From: Mytilus edulis
Taxonomy: Eukaryota; Mollusca; Bivalvia; Mytilida; Mytilidae
Direction: 5' to 3'
NCBI RefSeq assembly: GCF_963676685.1
Contig: NC_092356.1
Span: 43,859,601 to 43,923,600 of the forward strand
DNA length: 64,000 nucleotides
This document shows, piece by piece, positions 11,651-20,497 of the stretch. A program made the position numbers and the translations under genes. The notes under the pieces are model-generated. The model saw only the letters and a list, made by a program, of their open reading frames with translations, was not told the origin of the DNA and ran no database searches. Position 1 is the stretch's first letter. Every line of letters starts with the position of its first letter.

Positions 11651-13516
11651 ATGGACTTTAATTTGAATAGTCCGTATGTAAGTATTCCTGGTTCGGACTA
11701 TCTCTTAGATGGGTCACTACCTTTAAGTCCCCCCCAAACTACCAGTACATTGACCGGAGTTTCGACAACGGTGTCTGGTATTGCTACCTATCCGACCCTT
11801 TCACAAGGTTCGGCCATGCATTTTGGGGGGGTACCTACGTCAACTTCGGTGACTCATACTTTATCTAGGTCTGTTAATTCAGCGGGTACTATTAGTTCTG
11901 TCCCAGGTACAGCTATGGGCTTGAACTTGCCAGGTTCTAGACCCCCATTATCCTATTGTGGGTATATGCTTCCCAACACGGGCACACAACCTTTACCCTC
12001 ATGGTCTCAGCCACCTTGGCCACAGTCTTACCCTTATGGTGGGTTTATGCCAAACCAACCTGGTTTTTGGCCTTATAGGGACAATTTCTATGGTCCCCCT
12101 TCTGGGGTAGCTACTGCACCACCTTTAGCTCCTGCTCTACCCGTAGCAGTATCTTTGACTTCTGCAGTAGCTCCTTCTACCACCGTACCTGACTCTCAAG
12201 CTTCTAGTTCTTCTCATGGTACTCAGGTTTCTGATCATGCATCACCTTTGGATGGTTTACAGAAGTTACTTTTAGACTTTGGTGAGTCTTTCAAGGCTGA
12301 ATTTAGTACTCTATCCAGTCGTATGACTCTACTGGAAAATAGAGTTTCTTCTCATCAACCTTCTCCAGCTAAGTCTGTAGAATGTGATGAGAGGGAGGAT
12401 GACGAGCTTTCTGTTTCCCCTGGGAGTCATGAAAGGGCTTTCCTCACTGATGAGGATGTTGAAAGTTCTTCTTCTCCCAAGGTATCGAAGACGGCCCCTG
12501 GGCCTTCTTCTAAGTCAGCTCAACAACCTCCCACCAAGGAGACTGAGGATCCTCCTTCCTTGAAGGATCTTAGGGATAAGGTGTATACCTTGATGAGGGA
12601 TGAAGCACATATCCCTTTTCTCTCTCCTTCCAAGCCGAAGAAACCTTCTTCAACTTTTGAAGCTTCCTGTGGTATTTCTCAGGATACTGTGACTTCTCAC
12701 AATTCTTTTCCTGAATCTGGCCATATGACTTTTGCTTTACAATTTATTAATGAAGGTATCGCTAATTCTGCTAGTGAAAAGGTTGCTAATAACAATATCT
12801 CAGGATTTGGAATGTCATCCTTTTCTGATCAGGTTAAGTACAAGGATTTTGATATCTTTGATTCTTCACTGGGTAGACTTGTTCCCAGTTGTGACAAATC
12901 TATGTCATCTTTATTGGGAAAAAAGCCAGTAGATGGTCTTCGTCTCACTCAACCTGTTTGGTCAAAGACTGAGAATCTCCTTCGTAGTGCTTCTCAAGTT
13001 CTTGGCACAGCCGAACATTTTCTAGCTGCAACCGGACATTTGCTTAACAGCGAAGATTCGGTTGTTCCAGCAGAAGTACGATCCTTCTTACTTCAACTGG
13101 ATAAAGCTTTAGGTTCATCTCAGTTGCTTTTAATGGGTTCTATTGCTAATTGCACCCTATCTAAAAGAGCAGAGTTTCTTGAAAACATTTCTATCGCTGA
13201 GCCTTTGAAAGATTCTTTACTGAAATCTCCACTCTCTGACAAGATGTTTGGTTTACCCTTACAGCGGGTTCAAGAGGAACTCAGCAAAAACCCTCCTCCA
13301 GTCAAAGTTAGTGTACAAGTTACTAATGGCAAGAGGTCGGTTAATGCTACATCTAGTTCTAATAGTACTTCTGCTTCAGGTGGTCCTCCTTCTTCTGCTA
13401 AGAAAAGGAAGAATAACTACGGCAAACCGCAGAACAAACCCAATAACTCAGGAAAAAGCTCAGGTAAGCCTTCTGGTGGTTTTAAGGGTTCCAAGAAACC
13501 TGGGTCTAGTACCTAG
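11651..13516 (+). CDS. DIRS ORF1, gag-like protein
   Basis: 621 residues from the ATG at 11651 (MDFNLNSPYVSIPGSDY). The frame is open further upstream but without an earlier ATG. The N-terminal 200 residues are rich in Pro, Ser, Thr and Gly. A central helical part (DGLQKLLLDFGESFKAEF, then SRMTLLENRVSS) could form a coiled coil. The C-terminal third has a conserved-looking block ending near the tail, and the last 50 residues are very basic (KKRKNNYGKPQNKPNNSGKS), as expected for nucleic-acid binding. No CCHC zinc knuckle is visible, which is usual for DIRS gag. It ends in TAG, and the same frame stays open beyond. Function by position and composition; moderately sure. Confidence 0.8.
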   Translation: MDFNLNSPYVSIPGSDYLLDGSLPLSPPQTTSTLTGVSTTVSGIATYPTLSQGSAMHFGGVPTSTSVTHTLSRSVNSAGTISSVPGTAMGLNLPGSRPPLSYCGYMLPNTGTQPLPSWSQPPWPQSYPYGGFMPNQPGFWPYRDNFYGPPSGVATAPPLAPALPVAVSLTSAVAPSTTVPDSQASSSSHGTQVSDHASPLDGLQKLLLDFGESFKAEFSTLSSRMTLLENRVSSHQPSPAKSVECDEREDDELSVSPGSHERAFLTDEDVESSSSPKVSKTAPGPSSKSAQQPPTKETEDPPSLKDLRDKVYTLMRDEAHIPFLSPSKPKKPSSTFEASCGISQDTVTSHNSFPESGHMTFALQFINEGIANSASEKVANNNISGFGMSSFSDQVKYKDFDIFDSSLGRLVPSCDKSMSSLLGKKPVDGLRLTQPVWSKTENLLRSASQVLGTAEHFLAATGHLLNSEDSVVPAEVRSFLLQLDKALGSSQLLLMGSIANCTLSKRAEFLENISIAEPLKDSLLKSPLSDKMFGLPLQRVQEELSKNPPPVKVSVQVTNGKRSVNATSSSNSTSASGGPPSSAKKRKNNYGKPQNKPNNSGKSSGKPSGGFKGSKKPGSST

Positions 13517-15635
13517 GTTCTTGCCCCCTCGTACGTTATTGACAGCTTCCCCAGGGGAAAATTTACAACAAGTTCCTCAAAAATCAATACCAGTAGGGGG
13601 GAGGTTAAGTTTTTTCCTAAATCAGTGGAAGAAAATTACCTCAGACTGTTATGTGCTGTCAATAATTCGAGGGGGATTAACACTTCAGTTCAAGAACCCA
13701 CCTCCTCTATCTGCAGTTCCAATAAGTTTGTCTCATACACAAGACCCAGTCAAGTGTCAACTTCTATCAGTAGAAGTGGACACTATGTTACAAAAAGCTG
13801 CAATAGAGGAGGTGTCGATCTTAACTCTGTCTCCGGGATTTTATTCCCGTCTTTTTCTGGTTCCAAAGAAGACTGGAGGAATGAGGCCAGTCATAGACCT
13901 ATCTATTCTGAACAAATTTCTTATTGTTCCCCACTTCAAAATGGAAACAAACAGATCCATCAGGGCTTCAATCCTTCCAGGAATGTGGACTACTTCTCTG
14001 GATCTTTCAGACGCGTATTTCCACATTCCCATTTCCAAAACTTACAGGAAATACCTTCGCTTCGTTTGGAACAACAAAGTTTTCCAGTTCAAGGCTCTCC
14101 CTTTTGGCCTGTCTACAGCCCCTTTGGCTTTTACCAAAATCATGCAGGCAGCTATAGCTCACCTACATTCCCTGTCTATTCAGATTCATTCCTATCTGGA
14201 CGATTCCCTTCTCAAGGAATTTTGCCCAATCAAATTGAGGGTTCAGACAGACTTGGTCATCAATTGTTTTCTGTCCCTAGGCTTCCTTATCTCTTGGAAA
14301 AAGTCAGAGATAATTCCGTCTCAAGACTTTGTTTTCCTGGGAGAACATTTCCTAACCAGTGTAGGCCTAGTCCTCCCACCAGAGGAGAAATTTACAAAAC
14401 TATGTCAGAAAATACATTTATTCCTGACGGTTCAATCAGTCACAGCACGTCAATTCTTGCAACTTCTGGGTCTATTGAACTCTCTGGCAGATGTAATTCC
14501 ATTGGGACGACTTCACATTCGTCCGCTTCAGTTTTATCTGCACAAGTTATGGATTGCAGCTTCACAAGAATGGGAAGCATTGATTCCAATCACTCAGCCT
14601 TTATTTCCACACCTTCAATGGTGGTTAGTACGGGAAAATGTAATGAGGGGCCTATGTCTGTCCCCTCAAGTTCCCAGTCTAACATTATTCACAGATGCCT
14701 CCACCCTCGGTTGGGGAGCATATCTGGAGGGGCTTACAATCTCGGGAGTCTGGAGTCCAGATCTTTTGGAAGAGCATATCAATGTATTGGAAATGAAAGC
14801 AGTTCTGTTTGCACTGAATCATTTCCAAATGTCTCTAAAGAATCAGTCTGTCATTCTGGCCACGGACAACACAACAGTTGTAGCTTATCTCAAGAATCAG
14901 GGAGGAACTCATTCACCTTCTCTTTATCAGATAGCCAGAGACATTCTCCTTCTGTGTTTTCAACTCCAGGTTCATCTAGTGGTGAGACATATTGCGGGGC
15001 ACCTCAATATTCTAGCCGACACTCTATCCAGATCCCTTGCTCCAGTAAACACGGAGTGGGAACTACTTCAAGTAGTTTTCAAAGCTGTGACTCTTCATTG
15101 GGGGTCACCTCAGATAGATCTGTTTGCGACCAGTCTCAATCACAAACTTCTAACATTTGTGTCTCCGGTTCCAGATCCAAAATCTTTTGCGGTAGACGCA
15201 ATGAGCCTATCTTGGAAAGGAATGTTCGGGTACGCCTTCCCTCCTTTCAGGTTTCTCTCCCCAGTACTTCAGAAAATAGCAGGGGAAAATTGCAAGATCA
15301 TAGTTATTGCTCCAGCATGGCCAAAACAGTCTTGGTTTCCAGACCTTCTGCGCCTATCATGTGCTTGTCCTCTAGTTCTACCTCTGAGACCAGACCTTCT
15401 GTCTCAAATCAAGGGCAAGGTTCTTTATCAAAATCCAGAAAAACTTCATCTACACGCCTGGCTTCTCTCAGGGTTAACCTCAGAAAGAGAGGTTTTTCTG
15501 AAGGAGCAACCAAGCATCTCACAAAGTCTGTCAGAGACTCCACTAGCATTGTCTATGATGCAAAATGGTCAATCTTCTCAGATTGGTGTAGTGAGCGGGA
15601 AATTGATCCTTTCCAAGTCACTGTACAACAATTAG
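13248..15635 (+). CDS. DIRS reverse transcriptase / RNase H (with C-terminal extension)
   Basis: Copies element RNA into DNA. The frame is +1 relative to gag. The open frame given here begins at TTG 13248; the first ATG is at 13326, inside gag, so the real start (or a frameshift from gag) is undecided. Residues up to about 105 are only a shadow of gag. RT block: VGGRLSFFLNQW, then GGMRPVIDLSILN, LDLSDAYFHIPI and the catalytic YLDD at residues 316-319. RNase H: D483 (LFTDASTLGWG), E515 (NVLEMKAV), D540 (LATDNTTVVAY) and HIAGHLNILADTLSR. A C-terminal block (IDLFATSLNHK, then YAFPPF, IVIAPAWPKQSWFP) is the region often called methyltransferase-like in DIRS elements. I see no clear catalytic DPPY motif, so that function is uncertain. 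No internal stop. Confidence 0.92.
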   Translation: MVYPYSGFKRNSAKTLLQSKLVYKLLMARGRLMLHLVLIVLLLQVVLLLLLRKGRITTANRRTNPITQEKAQVSLLVVLRVPRNLGLVPRFLPPRTLLTASPGENLQQVPQKSIPVGGRLSFFLNQWKKITSDCYVLSIIRGGLTLQFKNPPPLSAVPISLSHTQDPVKCQLLSVEVDTMLQKAAIEEVSILTLSPGFYSRLFLVPKKTGGMRPVIDLSILNKFLIVPHFKMETNRSIRASILPGMWTTSLDLSDAYFHIPISKTYRKYLRFVWNNKVFQFKALPFGLSTAPLAFTKIMQAAIAHLHSLSIQIHSYLDDSLLKEFCPIKLRVQTDLVINCFLSLGFLISWKKSEIIPSQDFVFLGEHFLTSVGLVLPPEEKFTKLCQKIHLFLTVQSVTARQFLQLLGLLNSLADVIPLGRLHIRPLQFYLHKLWIAASQEWEALIPITQPLFPHLQWWLVRENVMRGLCLSPQVPSLTLFTDASTLGWGAYLEGLTISGVWSPDLLEEHINVLEMKAVLFALNHFQMSLKNQSVILATDNTTVVAYLKNQGGTHSPSLYQIARDILLLCFQLQVHLVVRHIAGHLNILADTLSRSLAPVNTEWELLQVVFKAVTLHWGSPQIDLFATSLNHKLLTFVSPVPDPKSFAVDAMSLSWKGMFGYAFPPFRFLSPVLQKIAGENCKIIVIAPAWPKQSWFPDLLRLSCACPLVLPLRPDLLSQIKGKVLYQNPEKLHLHAWLLSGLTSEREVFLKEQPSISQSLSETPLALSMMQNGQSSQIGVVSGKLILSKSLYNN

Positions 15636-16552
15636 CAGACTTTCTAGTTTTTCTTTTTGAATCCAAAGGATTATGTCCCTCTACTATTAAGGGATATAGA
15701 TCAGCTATCTCAAGAACTATTCATATTTCTGGTGGCCCAGATTTTGGAATCAATGAGCATATTTCTCTTTTGGTTCGTAGTTTTAGTCTTGAAAGACCAA
15801 GACAAAAAACTTTAGTTCCTAAGTGGGACCTTGGACTAGTTTTATCCTTTTTAAAACTTCCTCCTTTTGAACCAGCAGAAACAATAGATTTAAGGTTTCT
15901 TTCCTATAAATGCTGTTTTCTTTTAGCTTTGGCTTCTGGACGGAGAAGGAGTGAAATCCATGCCTTCTCTATTTCTGATGCTTGCCTTCGATTTAACAGG
16001 GATAAATCTTCTGTTACTCTTTTAACGGATCCTGCTTTTTTGGCAAAGAATCAGATTCCAGATAAGGGTGCAGAACCAGTTGTGATTCCTGCACTCCCTA
16101 GCGATTCTATTTCTGTACTTTTATGTCCAGTAAGAATCCTATCTATTTATCTGGAAAGAACGTGTAGTTTACGTTCTGTTTCTAACTCGAGACTCTTTAT
16201 TCCTATTAAAAAAGGAATCTCAGATCTTTCTGTTAAAACTATTTCTACTTGGATATGCAAATGCATATCTTTAGCTTATGGTTCTTCTAAGGCAGAACTT
16301 TTAAATAGTTTTAATGTTAAAGCTCATGATGTTAGGGGTATCTCTACATCCTGGGCTCTGTTTAACAGTGCATCTTTAGAAGAGGTACTGTCTGCAGGTT
16401 TCTGGAGAAATGAGAACTCTTTTATATCTCACTACCTCCAATCTATGGCTACTTTTGCCGAAAGTTTATACTCTCTTGGACCTATAGTTTCAGCACAAAG
16501 ATTGATCTTTCCTCCTGTTTCTTCTGTTACAGGGGATTCAGCTTTACGTTAG
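13625..16552 (+). CDS. DIRS tyrosine recombinase (domain in 15480-16552)
   Basis: Integrates the circular DNA copy by strand exchange. The recombinase proper is the last 360 or so residues: an SAM-like N-terminal part (VYDAKWSIFSDWCSE, STIKGYRSAIS) and a catalytic domain with R774 (SGRRRSEI), H901-x-x-R904 (AHDVRG), W927 in the His/Trp position (AGFWRNENSF) and nucleophile Y937 (ISHYL). All expected residues are present. The first 600 residues lie opposite the RT frame, are Ser-rich and resemble no domain; they may be an untranslated shadow. The frame is the same as gag and is separated from it by a single TAG at 13514-13516; position 13625 is only a GTG and the first ATG after the TAG is at 14549. 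The start is therefore unknown: readthrough, internal initiation or splicing. Confidence 0.9.
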   Translation: MEENYLRLLCAVNNSRGINTSVQEPTSSICSSNKFVSYTRPSQVSTSISRSGHYVTKSCNRGGVDLNSVSGILFPSFSGSKEDWRNEASHRPIYSEQISYCSPLQNGNKQIHQGFNPSRNVDYFSGSFRRVFPHSHFQNLQEIPSLRLEQQSFPVQGSPFWPVYSPFGFYQNHAGSYSSPTFPVYSDSFLSGRFPSQGILPNQIEGSDRLGHQLFSVPRLPYLLEKVRDNSVSRLCFPGRTFPNQCRPSPPTRGEIYKTMSENTFIPDGSISHSTSILATSGSIELSGRCNSIGTTSHSSASVLSAQVMDCSFTRMGSIDSNHSAFISTPSMVVSTGKCNEGPMSVPSSSQSNIIHRCLHPRLGSISGGAYNLGSLESRSFGRAYQCIGNESSSVCTESFPNVSKESVCHSGHGQHNSCSLSQESGRNSFTFSLSDSQRHSPSVFSTPGSSSGETYCGAPQYSSRHSIQIPCSSKHGVGTTSSSFQSCDSSLGVTSDRSVCDQSQSQTSNICVSGSRSKIFCGRRNEPILERNVRVRLPSFQVSLPSTSENSRGKLQDHSYCSSMAKTVLVSRPSAPIMCLSSSSTSETRPSVSNQGQGSLSKSRKTSSTRLASLRVNLRKRGFSEGATKHLTKSVRDSTSIVYDAKWSIFSDWCSEREIDPFQVTVQQLADFLVFLFESKGLCPSTIKGYRSAISRTIHISGGPDFGINEHISLLVRSFSLERPRQKTLVPKWDLGLVLSFLKLPPFEPAETIDLRFLSYKCCFLLALASGRRRSEIHAFSISDACLRFNRDKSSVTLLTDPAFLAKNQIPDKGAEPVVIPALPSDSISVLLCPVRILSIYLERTCSLRSVSNSRLFIPIKKGISDLSVKTISTWICKCISLAYGSSKAELLNSFNVKAHDVRGISTSWALFNSASLEEVLSAGFWRNENSFISHYLQSMATFAESLYSLGPIVSAQRLIFPPVSSVTGDSALR

Positions 16553-16557
16553 ATTCT

Positions 16558-16659
16558 GTTACTCAGAATTTATGATGGTAACGTATTTATAGCTATAAAA
16601 TATTCAAATTTTAAAGTAAATTTGGATTTTATTAGATAAATACTTACCATCATAAATTA
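16558..16659. repeat. DIRS internal complementary region
   Basis: The left half (from ACTCAGAATTTATGATGG to AGCTATAAAA) is the reverse complement of the outer left terminus; the right half (TATTCAAATTTTAAAG through CTTACCATCATAAATT) is the reverse complement of the outer right terminus. The two halves meet at AAAATATTC, that is, the sequence of joined element ends. In the DIRS model this segment templates completion of both termini and circle formation. Confidence 0.9.
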
Positions 16660-16710
16660 TAGGTCCCACCCACCTCCCCTTCATCCCCTTTCCTTATGTT
16701 TCTGTCTTGA

Positions 16711-16888
16711 GGAAATTGAATGGAAGAATATGGGCAAACAGGGGTATATGTCCGGACCAGTGAGAGTACGTTTATTTTTAGTTGGGATTTTCCATCTGAC
16801 CTATGACGCAATTGGGGTTACACTCAGAATTTATGATGGTAAGTATTTATCTAATAAAATCCAAATTTACTTTAAAATTTGAATATTT
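16711..16888. repeat. DIRS right inverted terminal repeat
   Basis: Begins GGAAATTGAATGGAAGAATA, inverted relative to the left repeat, and stays complementary through ATGATGGTAA. It then diverges into the right-specific tail GTATTTATCTAATAAAATCC and ends near GAATATTT at 16888. The tail matches the right half of the internal complementary region. Confidence 0.9.
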
Positions 16889-17060
16889 GGTGTATGGTAT
16901 GATTGGAAAGTGTAAAATATCTATCTGACCTTGACCTCATTTACATGGATCATTGATAATGTTAAGTTATTTGGGAAACTTGTAGTAAAGCCATCATATT
17001 ACAGTCTTTCAACATAATATTAGTCCTGATAAGTTAAGCAGGAGAGACACTTGAGTGTGT

Positions 17061-17345
17061 GCACTTATTTTTATGCCCCACTTAGGGGCATTATGTTTAT
17101 CAGTCTGTTTATCCGTTTGTCCCTCTGTCCCACTTCAGGTTAAAGTTTTGATGTACCGGTATGTAGTTTTTGATGAATTTGAAGTTGAAGTCAAATCAAC
17201 TTGAAACTTAGTACACATTATCCCATTATAATCTTTCTAATTTTAATGCTAAATTAGAATTTTAACCACAATTTCACAGGCCACTCAACACAGAAAATGA
17301 AAGTGTGAGTGGGGCATCCGTGTACTATGGACACATTCTTGTTAT
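17061..17345 (+). repeat. Dispersed repeat, TTTTTATGCCCC...TGGACACATTCT family (short form)
   Basis: Starts TTTTTATGCCCCACTTAGG and ends TACTATGGACACATTCTTG, sharing both ends with 9765-10180 but with a different, shorter centre. Non-coding. Confidence 0.6.
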
Positions 17346-17643
17346 TCCTTGGTATCTTCAAACTTTATGCTGCTGTACAGTACTATAGAGAACCATAACC
17401 AGTTTTGCAGTAAAAGATGTGATTTATATATACATGAAATAACATTCTGAAAGTGTTAGTTACAATTACATATTTTCTATTTGAAAAACCTCAGCAAAGG
17501 TTGTAACTCCCTTAGGCAAAATTGACCTACACAGGTCTTGGCAATCTACTTTACATGTTGGGCCTTAATGTCTTTTGTATATACGGTAAACCATTTGCAT
17601 ATTAATCTTCTGTAAACATTGAGATGTGAGAATTATTAGTAAT

Positions 17644-17945
17644 TTAACCCTTTCCTCCATGGAATTTTTTTTTTACATACTTGATTCGCATAGGATTTTT
17701 TCAATAAAAAATAATCATCAGGTTTAAAGTATTAATGCATTGCGAAAAACAAATATTTCATCAATGAAATTCCAGTCAGGTATTCTCATGAGTATCCTTT
17801 TTATATTAGATACCATTTTTTAAGTCTGATAAAGTCTTTACATAGGCAATACGTTTCAACTGAGGCACTACATAAGCGTTGAAAGGTGTCATTATGGAGT
17901 AAAGGGGGTGGCGTTACAAGACGTCATTATGGAGGAAAGGGTTAA
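17644..17945. mobile_element. piggyBac-type MITE, TTAACCCTTTCCTCCAT ends
   Basis: Perfect 17-bp inverted ends: TTAACCCTTTCCTCCAT at the left, ATGGAGGAAAGGGTTAA at the right. 302 bp, non-coding. TTAA borders followed by CCC are typical of piggyBac-family elements. A partial internal repeat of the right end (ATTATGGAGTAAAGGG) precedes the terminus. Confidence 0.85.
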
Positions 17946-18780
17946 GGGATTAACTTAATGATAAAAGGTATGAATGTAACACATTCCTTTAGTCTATGTC
18001 ATTTCCAATCTTTGAAACAATGCCTACTATCATGTCTATTTCTGTGAACTAAATGTAAGTAGAAAAGAGAATGGAAGAAGGAATGTCTGGAAGCGAAAAG
18101 AGATTGAAAAAACTGGTTGTTTTTGAGAGTGTATAAATAATCTTTATTAAGGATGCAGGAACAAAATAAATGATCTGAATAATAAAGTCAAGTTTTGAAC
18201 CTGTATTTATTAAGAAAATATAGAGGTAGACTTGTTAATTTGTATAACAAACAATAAATAATGTAAAATATGAACAACAAAAAAACACTGCTATCAAACA
18301 TATACACTAAACTTTAAAACCCAAAAAAGAGAAATATCAAAATACATGTAGTTTCTTTGCTGACAAACCAATCTATTTAATCTTTGGTTTGCTCAAATCA
18401 GAAAATATCATAATAAGTAAGGACCCTTAGATTATGGTTTCTGGATCTGGTAGCGTCCTACTTGCTGGTTTATAATTACAAAACAGTTCCCTCCCTATAC
18501 AACCCAAATTTGTTTTACTATCCTGGTCAGAAATAAAGATGGCATTACATGTATGTACAGAAAAATCTTTTAAAGTTTAACTTAGAACAATTTCTTTAAA
18601 CAGAATCCATACACCTTGAAACTATCATACACTATGATACAGAAATGTCAAATGATTATTGTATTAATTTATTAATAAACATTTACAAAAAAAACAAAAA
18701 CTTTAAGAATTTTAAAAAATATTGAAATACAGAAAAAAACTTATTAATTATTGTTGCTGTAACCAATTTGAGTACCAATT
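17946..18780. other. Intergenic, nothing recognised
   Basis: AT-rich, no convincing ORF. It follows the 3' end of the minus-strand oxidoreductase gene; TTTATT at 18782-18787 (AATAAA on the minus strand) marks a likely poly(A) signal for that gene. Confidence 0.4.
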
Positions 18781-19030
18781 ATTTATTAGGTTTTGATTGA
18801 AGAAGGCAATGCAATATATTATTATAGGAAGTGTATTTACACAACACAAACATACATTTGTACATGTTCAGCTTCACTTGTGTAGTACAACTAGTACTAG
18901 ATGACATGTATAAATATATGCTAATTTTTGTATACATGTATAGCACACTTGTGTAAATGTTCATACAACTGTCTGTACTATACATTTTAAACTATAATAT
19001 AGACTATTACAATATCTTCTCATTAAGAAG

Positions 19031-20497
19031 CTATGACTTTCTAATGAAACAAAACCTCAATAAGAGGGAAAAAAGTGCAAAAAGGGCCATCAATGGAGCT
19101 AGGATACAACTCAATAGTGTCATTTTGTTACACCCAAAGTTCCTTGGTTTGCCGTGTATGGTTAATAGATACTGATCAAACTGTTTGGCAGCTAATGGAT
19201 CATGATGAAATGGATATGGTGCTCCTAAACGATGAGCAGCAGCAAGACCAGAGATCATTGCAATCTCGTGAGTATTAATCAGCGTGTAAGCACCACAAAA
19301 CCATGTATGTTTCTTCCCTTGGAGATATCTCATCAAGGGGACAGTGAATGCAAAATGAGTCCAGGAATGAGAGAACTGTCTCCACCACGTCTCAAGTAAG
19401 ACTTTATCCTTCTTCACTTCATCTACAGTCCAGTATTTCTCTCTCAAATTATCGTCTAAGTATATTGTCTGGTATATATTTCTGTTGGAATTTTTCAGCT
19501 GTGGTTGGTAGTTGGATAGATTGAAAGACATTTCTATTTTGGCTGGGTCTGTCGGATCAGTTCTGACAAAGTATTGATCTTTGTTTTTGTTTACCTCATA
19601 ATGTTTGTTCATGTAATTATCATCTTCATGCGTTAGAATTAAATCATTATAATATTTCACATTGCCAAGCGCTTTTCTTTCAAAGAAGGTTGGGTTTTCC
19701 AACAATTTGAGAACTGTTTCTGCATCACATGCAAACAGGATTTCATCGAATGTAGCAGTTTTCCCATCTTGGTCAATCACAGTGACATGGGTCCCATATC
19801 TCTTAACAGAAGTTATTGGTCGATTCAAACAGATTTTCACACCACTTTTTCTTAAGATGGTTTCATACATTTGTTCTAGCTTTGGAAAGGCAAACATTTC
19901 TGGGGATTGACTTAACAGAAGTTCTGAGTCATAATCAAATAATCGTAGGTCTTCATCTAAAAATACTCTAGCCATGATTGCCGCCGACACATATGGAGTA
20001 CGATTTCCTGTTCCAAAGAAAAGAGCAGTGAGTGGAAATACCATTTCATTTGCGAAATCTTCAGAAAATCCATTCCATTTTAATACTTTGTACATTGGAA
20101 CAAAAATATAAAAGAATTCAAATCTGTTGATCTTCTTCAAGACATCTTCGAAACGTTTGATTTCATTTTTCAGCTTTTCCGTCAGGGGTGACTTTGCATA
20201 GTTTGTCCAATGAGTCTTCCCTTTACCAAAAGATATCATCATATGTACTGGTGATGTCTTAAATCCAAACTCCTTCATCATTATCAAAGTATTTCTGTAT
20301 GATGGTGTACCTCCTTGAACCCCATAATTAACAAAGGCATCTCCTTTAATATCGCTAGAACAGGCAACGCCTCCAGGTACTGATAGTTTTTCCCAGACTT
20401 CTACTTGGAATTTCTCTGGATGTTTTGATAAACTGTAAGCAGCTGCAGTTCCCGCAGCCCCAGCTCCAACAATAAGAACCCTCTTTTTACTCGTCAT
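19031..20497 (-). CDS. Membrane-anchored FAD-dependent oxidoreductase, COG2907-type
   Basis: 488 residues from a single exon. The N-terminus is a dinucleotide-binding Rossmann fold (VLIVGAGAAGTAAAYSL, GxGxxG at about residues 11-16), followed by VEVWEKLSVPGG, where a Glu would bind the FAD ribose. The middle region (FDEILFACDAETVLKLLENP, then ERKALGNVKYYNDLILTHED) and the C-terminal FAD-proximal motif (HTWFCGAYTLINTHEIAMIS) match the general plan of the predicted NAD/FAD-binding COG2907 group of the amine oxidase superfamily. Residues about 459-484 form one hydrophobic segment followed by FIRKS, so it is probably tail-anchored. The substrate is unknown. On the minus strand a splice-acceptor-like GTTGTAG stands 12 nt before the ATG (20509-20515), suggesting a 5' non-coding exon. 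Likely poly(A) signal at 18782-18787. Protein class is secure, biochemical role is not. Confidence 0.88.
   Translation of the reverse strand: MTSKKRVLIVGAGAAGTAAAYSLSKHPEKFQVEVWEKLSVPGGVACSSDIKGDAFVNYGVQGGTPSYRNTLIMMKEFGFKTSPVHMMISFGKGKTHWTNYAKSPLTEKLKNEIKRFEDVLKKINRFEFFYIFVPMYKVLKWNGFSEDFANEMVFPLTALFFGTGNRTPYVSAAIMARVFLDEDLRLFDYDSELLLSQSPEMFAFPKLEQMYETILRKSGVKICLNRPITSVKRYGTHVTVIDQDGKTATFDEILFACDAETVLKLLENPTFFERKALGNVKYYNDLILTHEDDNYMNKHYEVNKNKDQYFVRTDPTDPAKIEMSFNLSNYQPQLKNSNRNIYQTIYLDDNLREKYWTVDEVKKDKVLLETWWRQFSHSWTHFAFTVPLMRYLQGKKHTWFCGAYTLINTHEIAMISGLAAAHRLGAPYPFHHDPLAAKQFDQYLLTIHGKPRNFGCNKMTLLSCILAPLMALFALFSLLLRFCFIRKS

Larger units (their letters stand above)
11319..16888 (+). mobile_element. 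DIRS1-type tyrosine-recombinase retrotransposon, apparently intact
   Basis: About 5.57 kb. Order: left inverted terminal repeat (11319-11469), gag-like ORF, RT/RNase H ORF, tyrosine recombinase, internal complementary region (16558-16659), right inverted terminal repeat (16711-16888). This is the layout of DIRS1 elements, which copy through a circular intermediate and insert by tyrosine recombinase rather than by a DDE integrase, so they leave no long target duplication. Flanks agree: left host DNA ends CAAACTATG, right resumes GGTGTATGG, with a TTT shared by the element ends. All three reading frames are free of internal lesions over their conserved parts. Confidence 0.93.

Noticed and set aside
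13625..15480. Ser-rich N-terminal 600 residues of the recombinase frame as a separate protein domain
   Set aside because: Opposite the RT/RNase H coding frame and without recognisable motifs or an early ATG; kept only as an open-frame observation.
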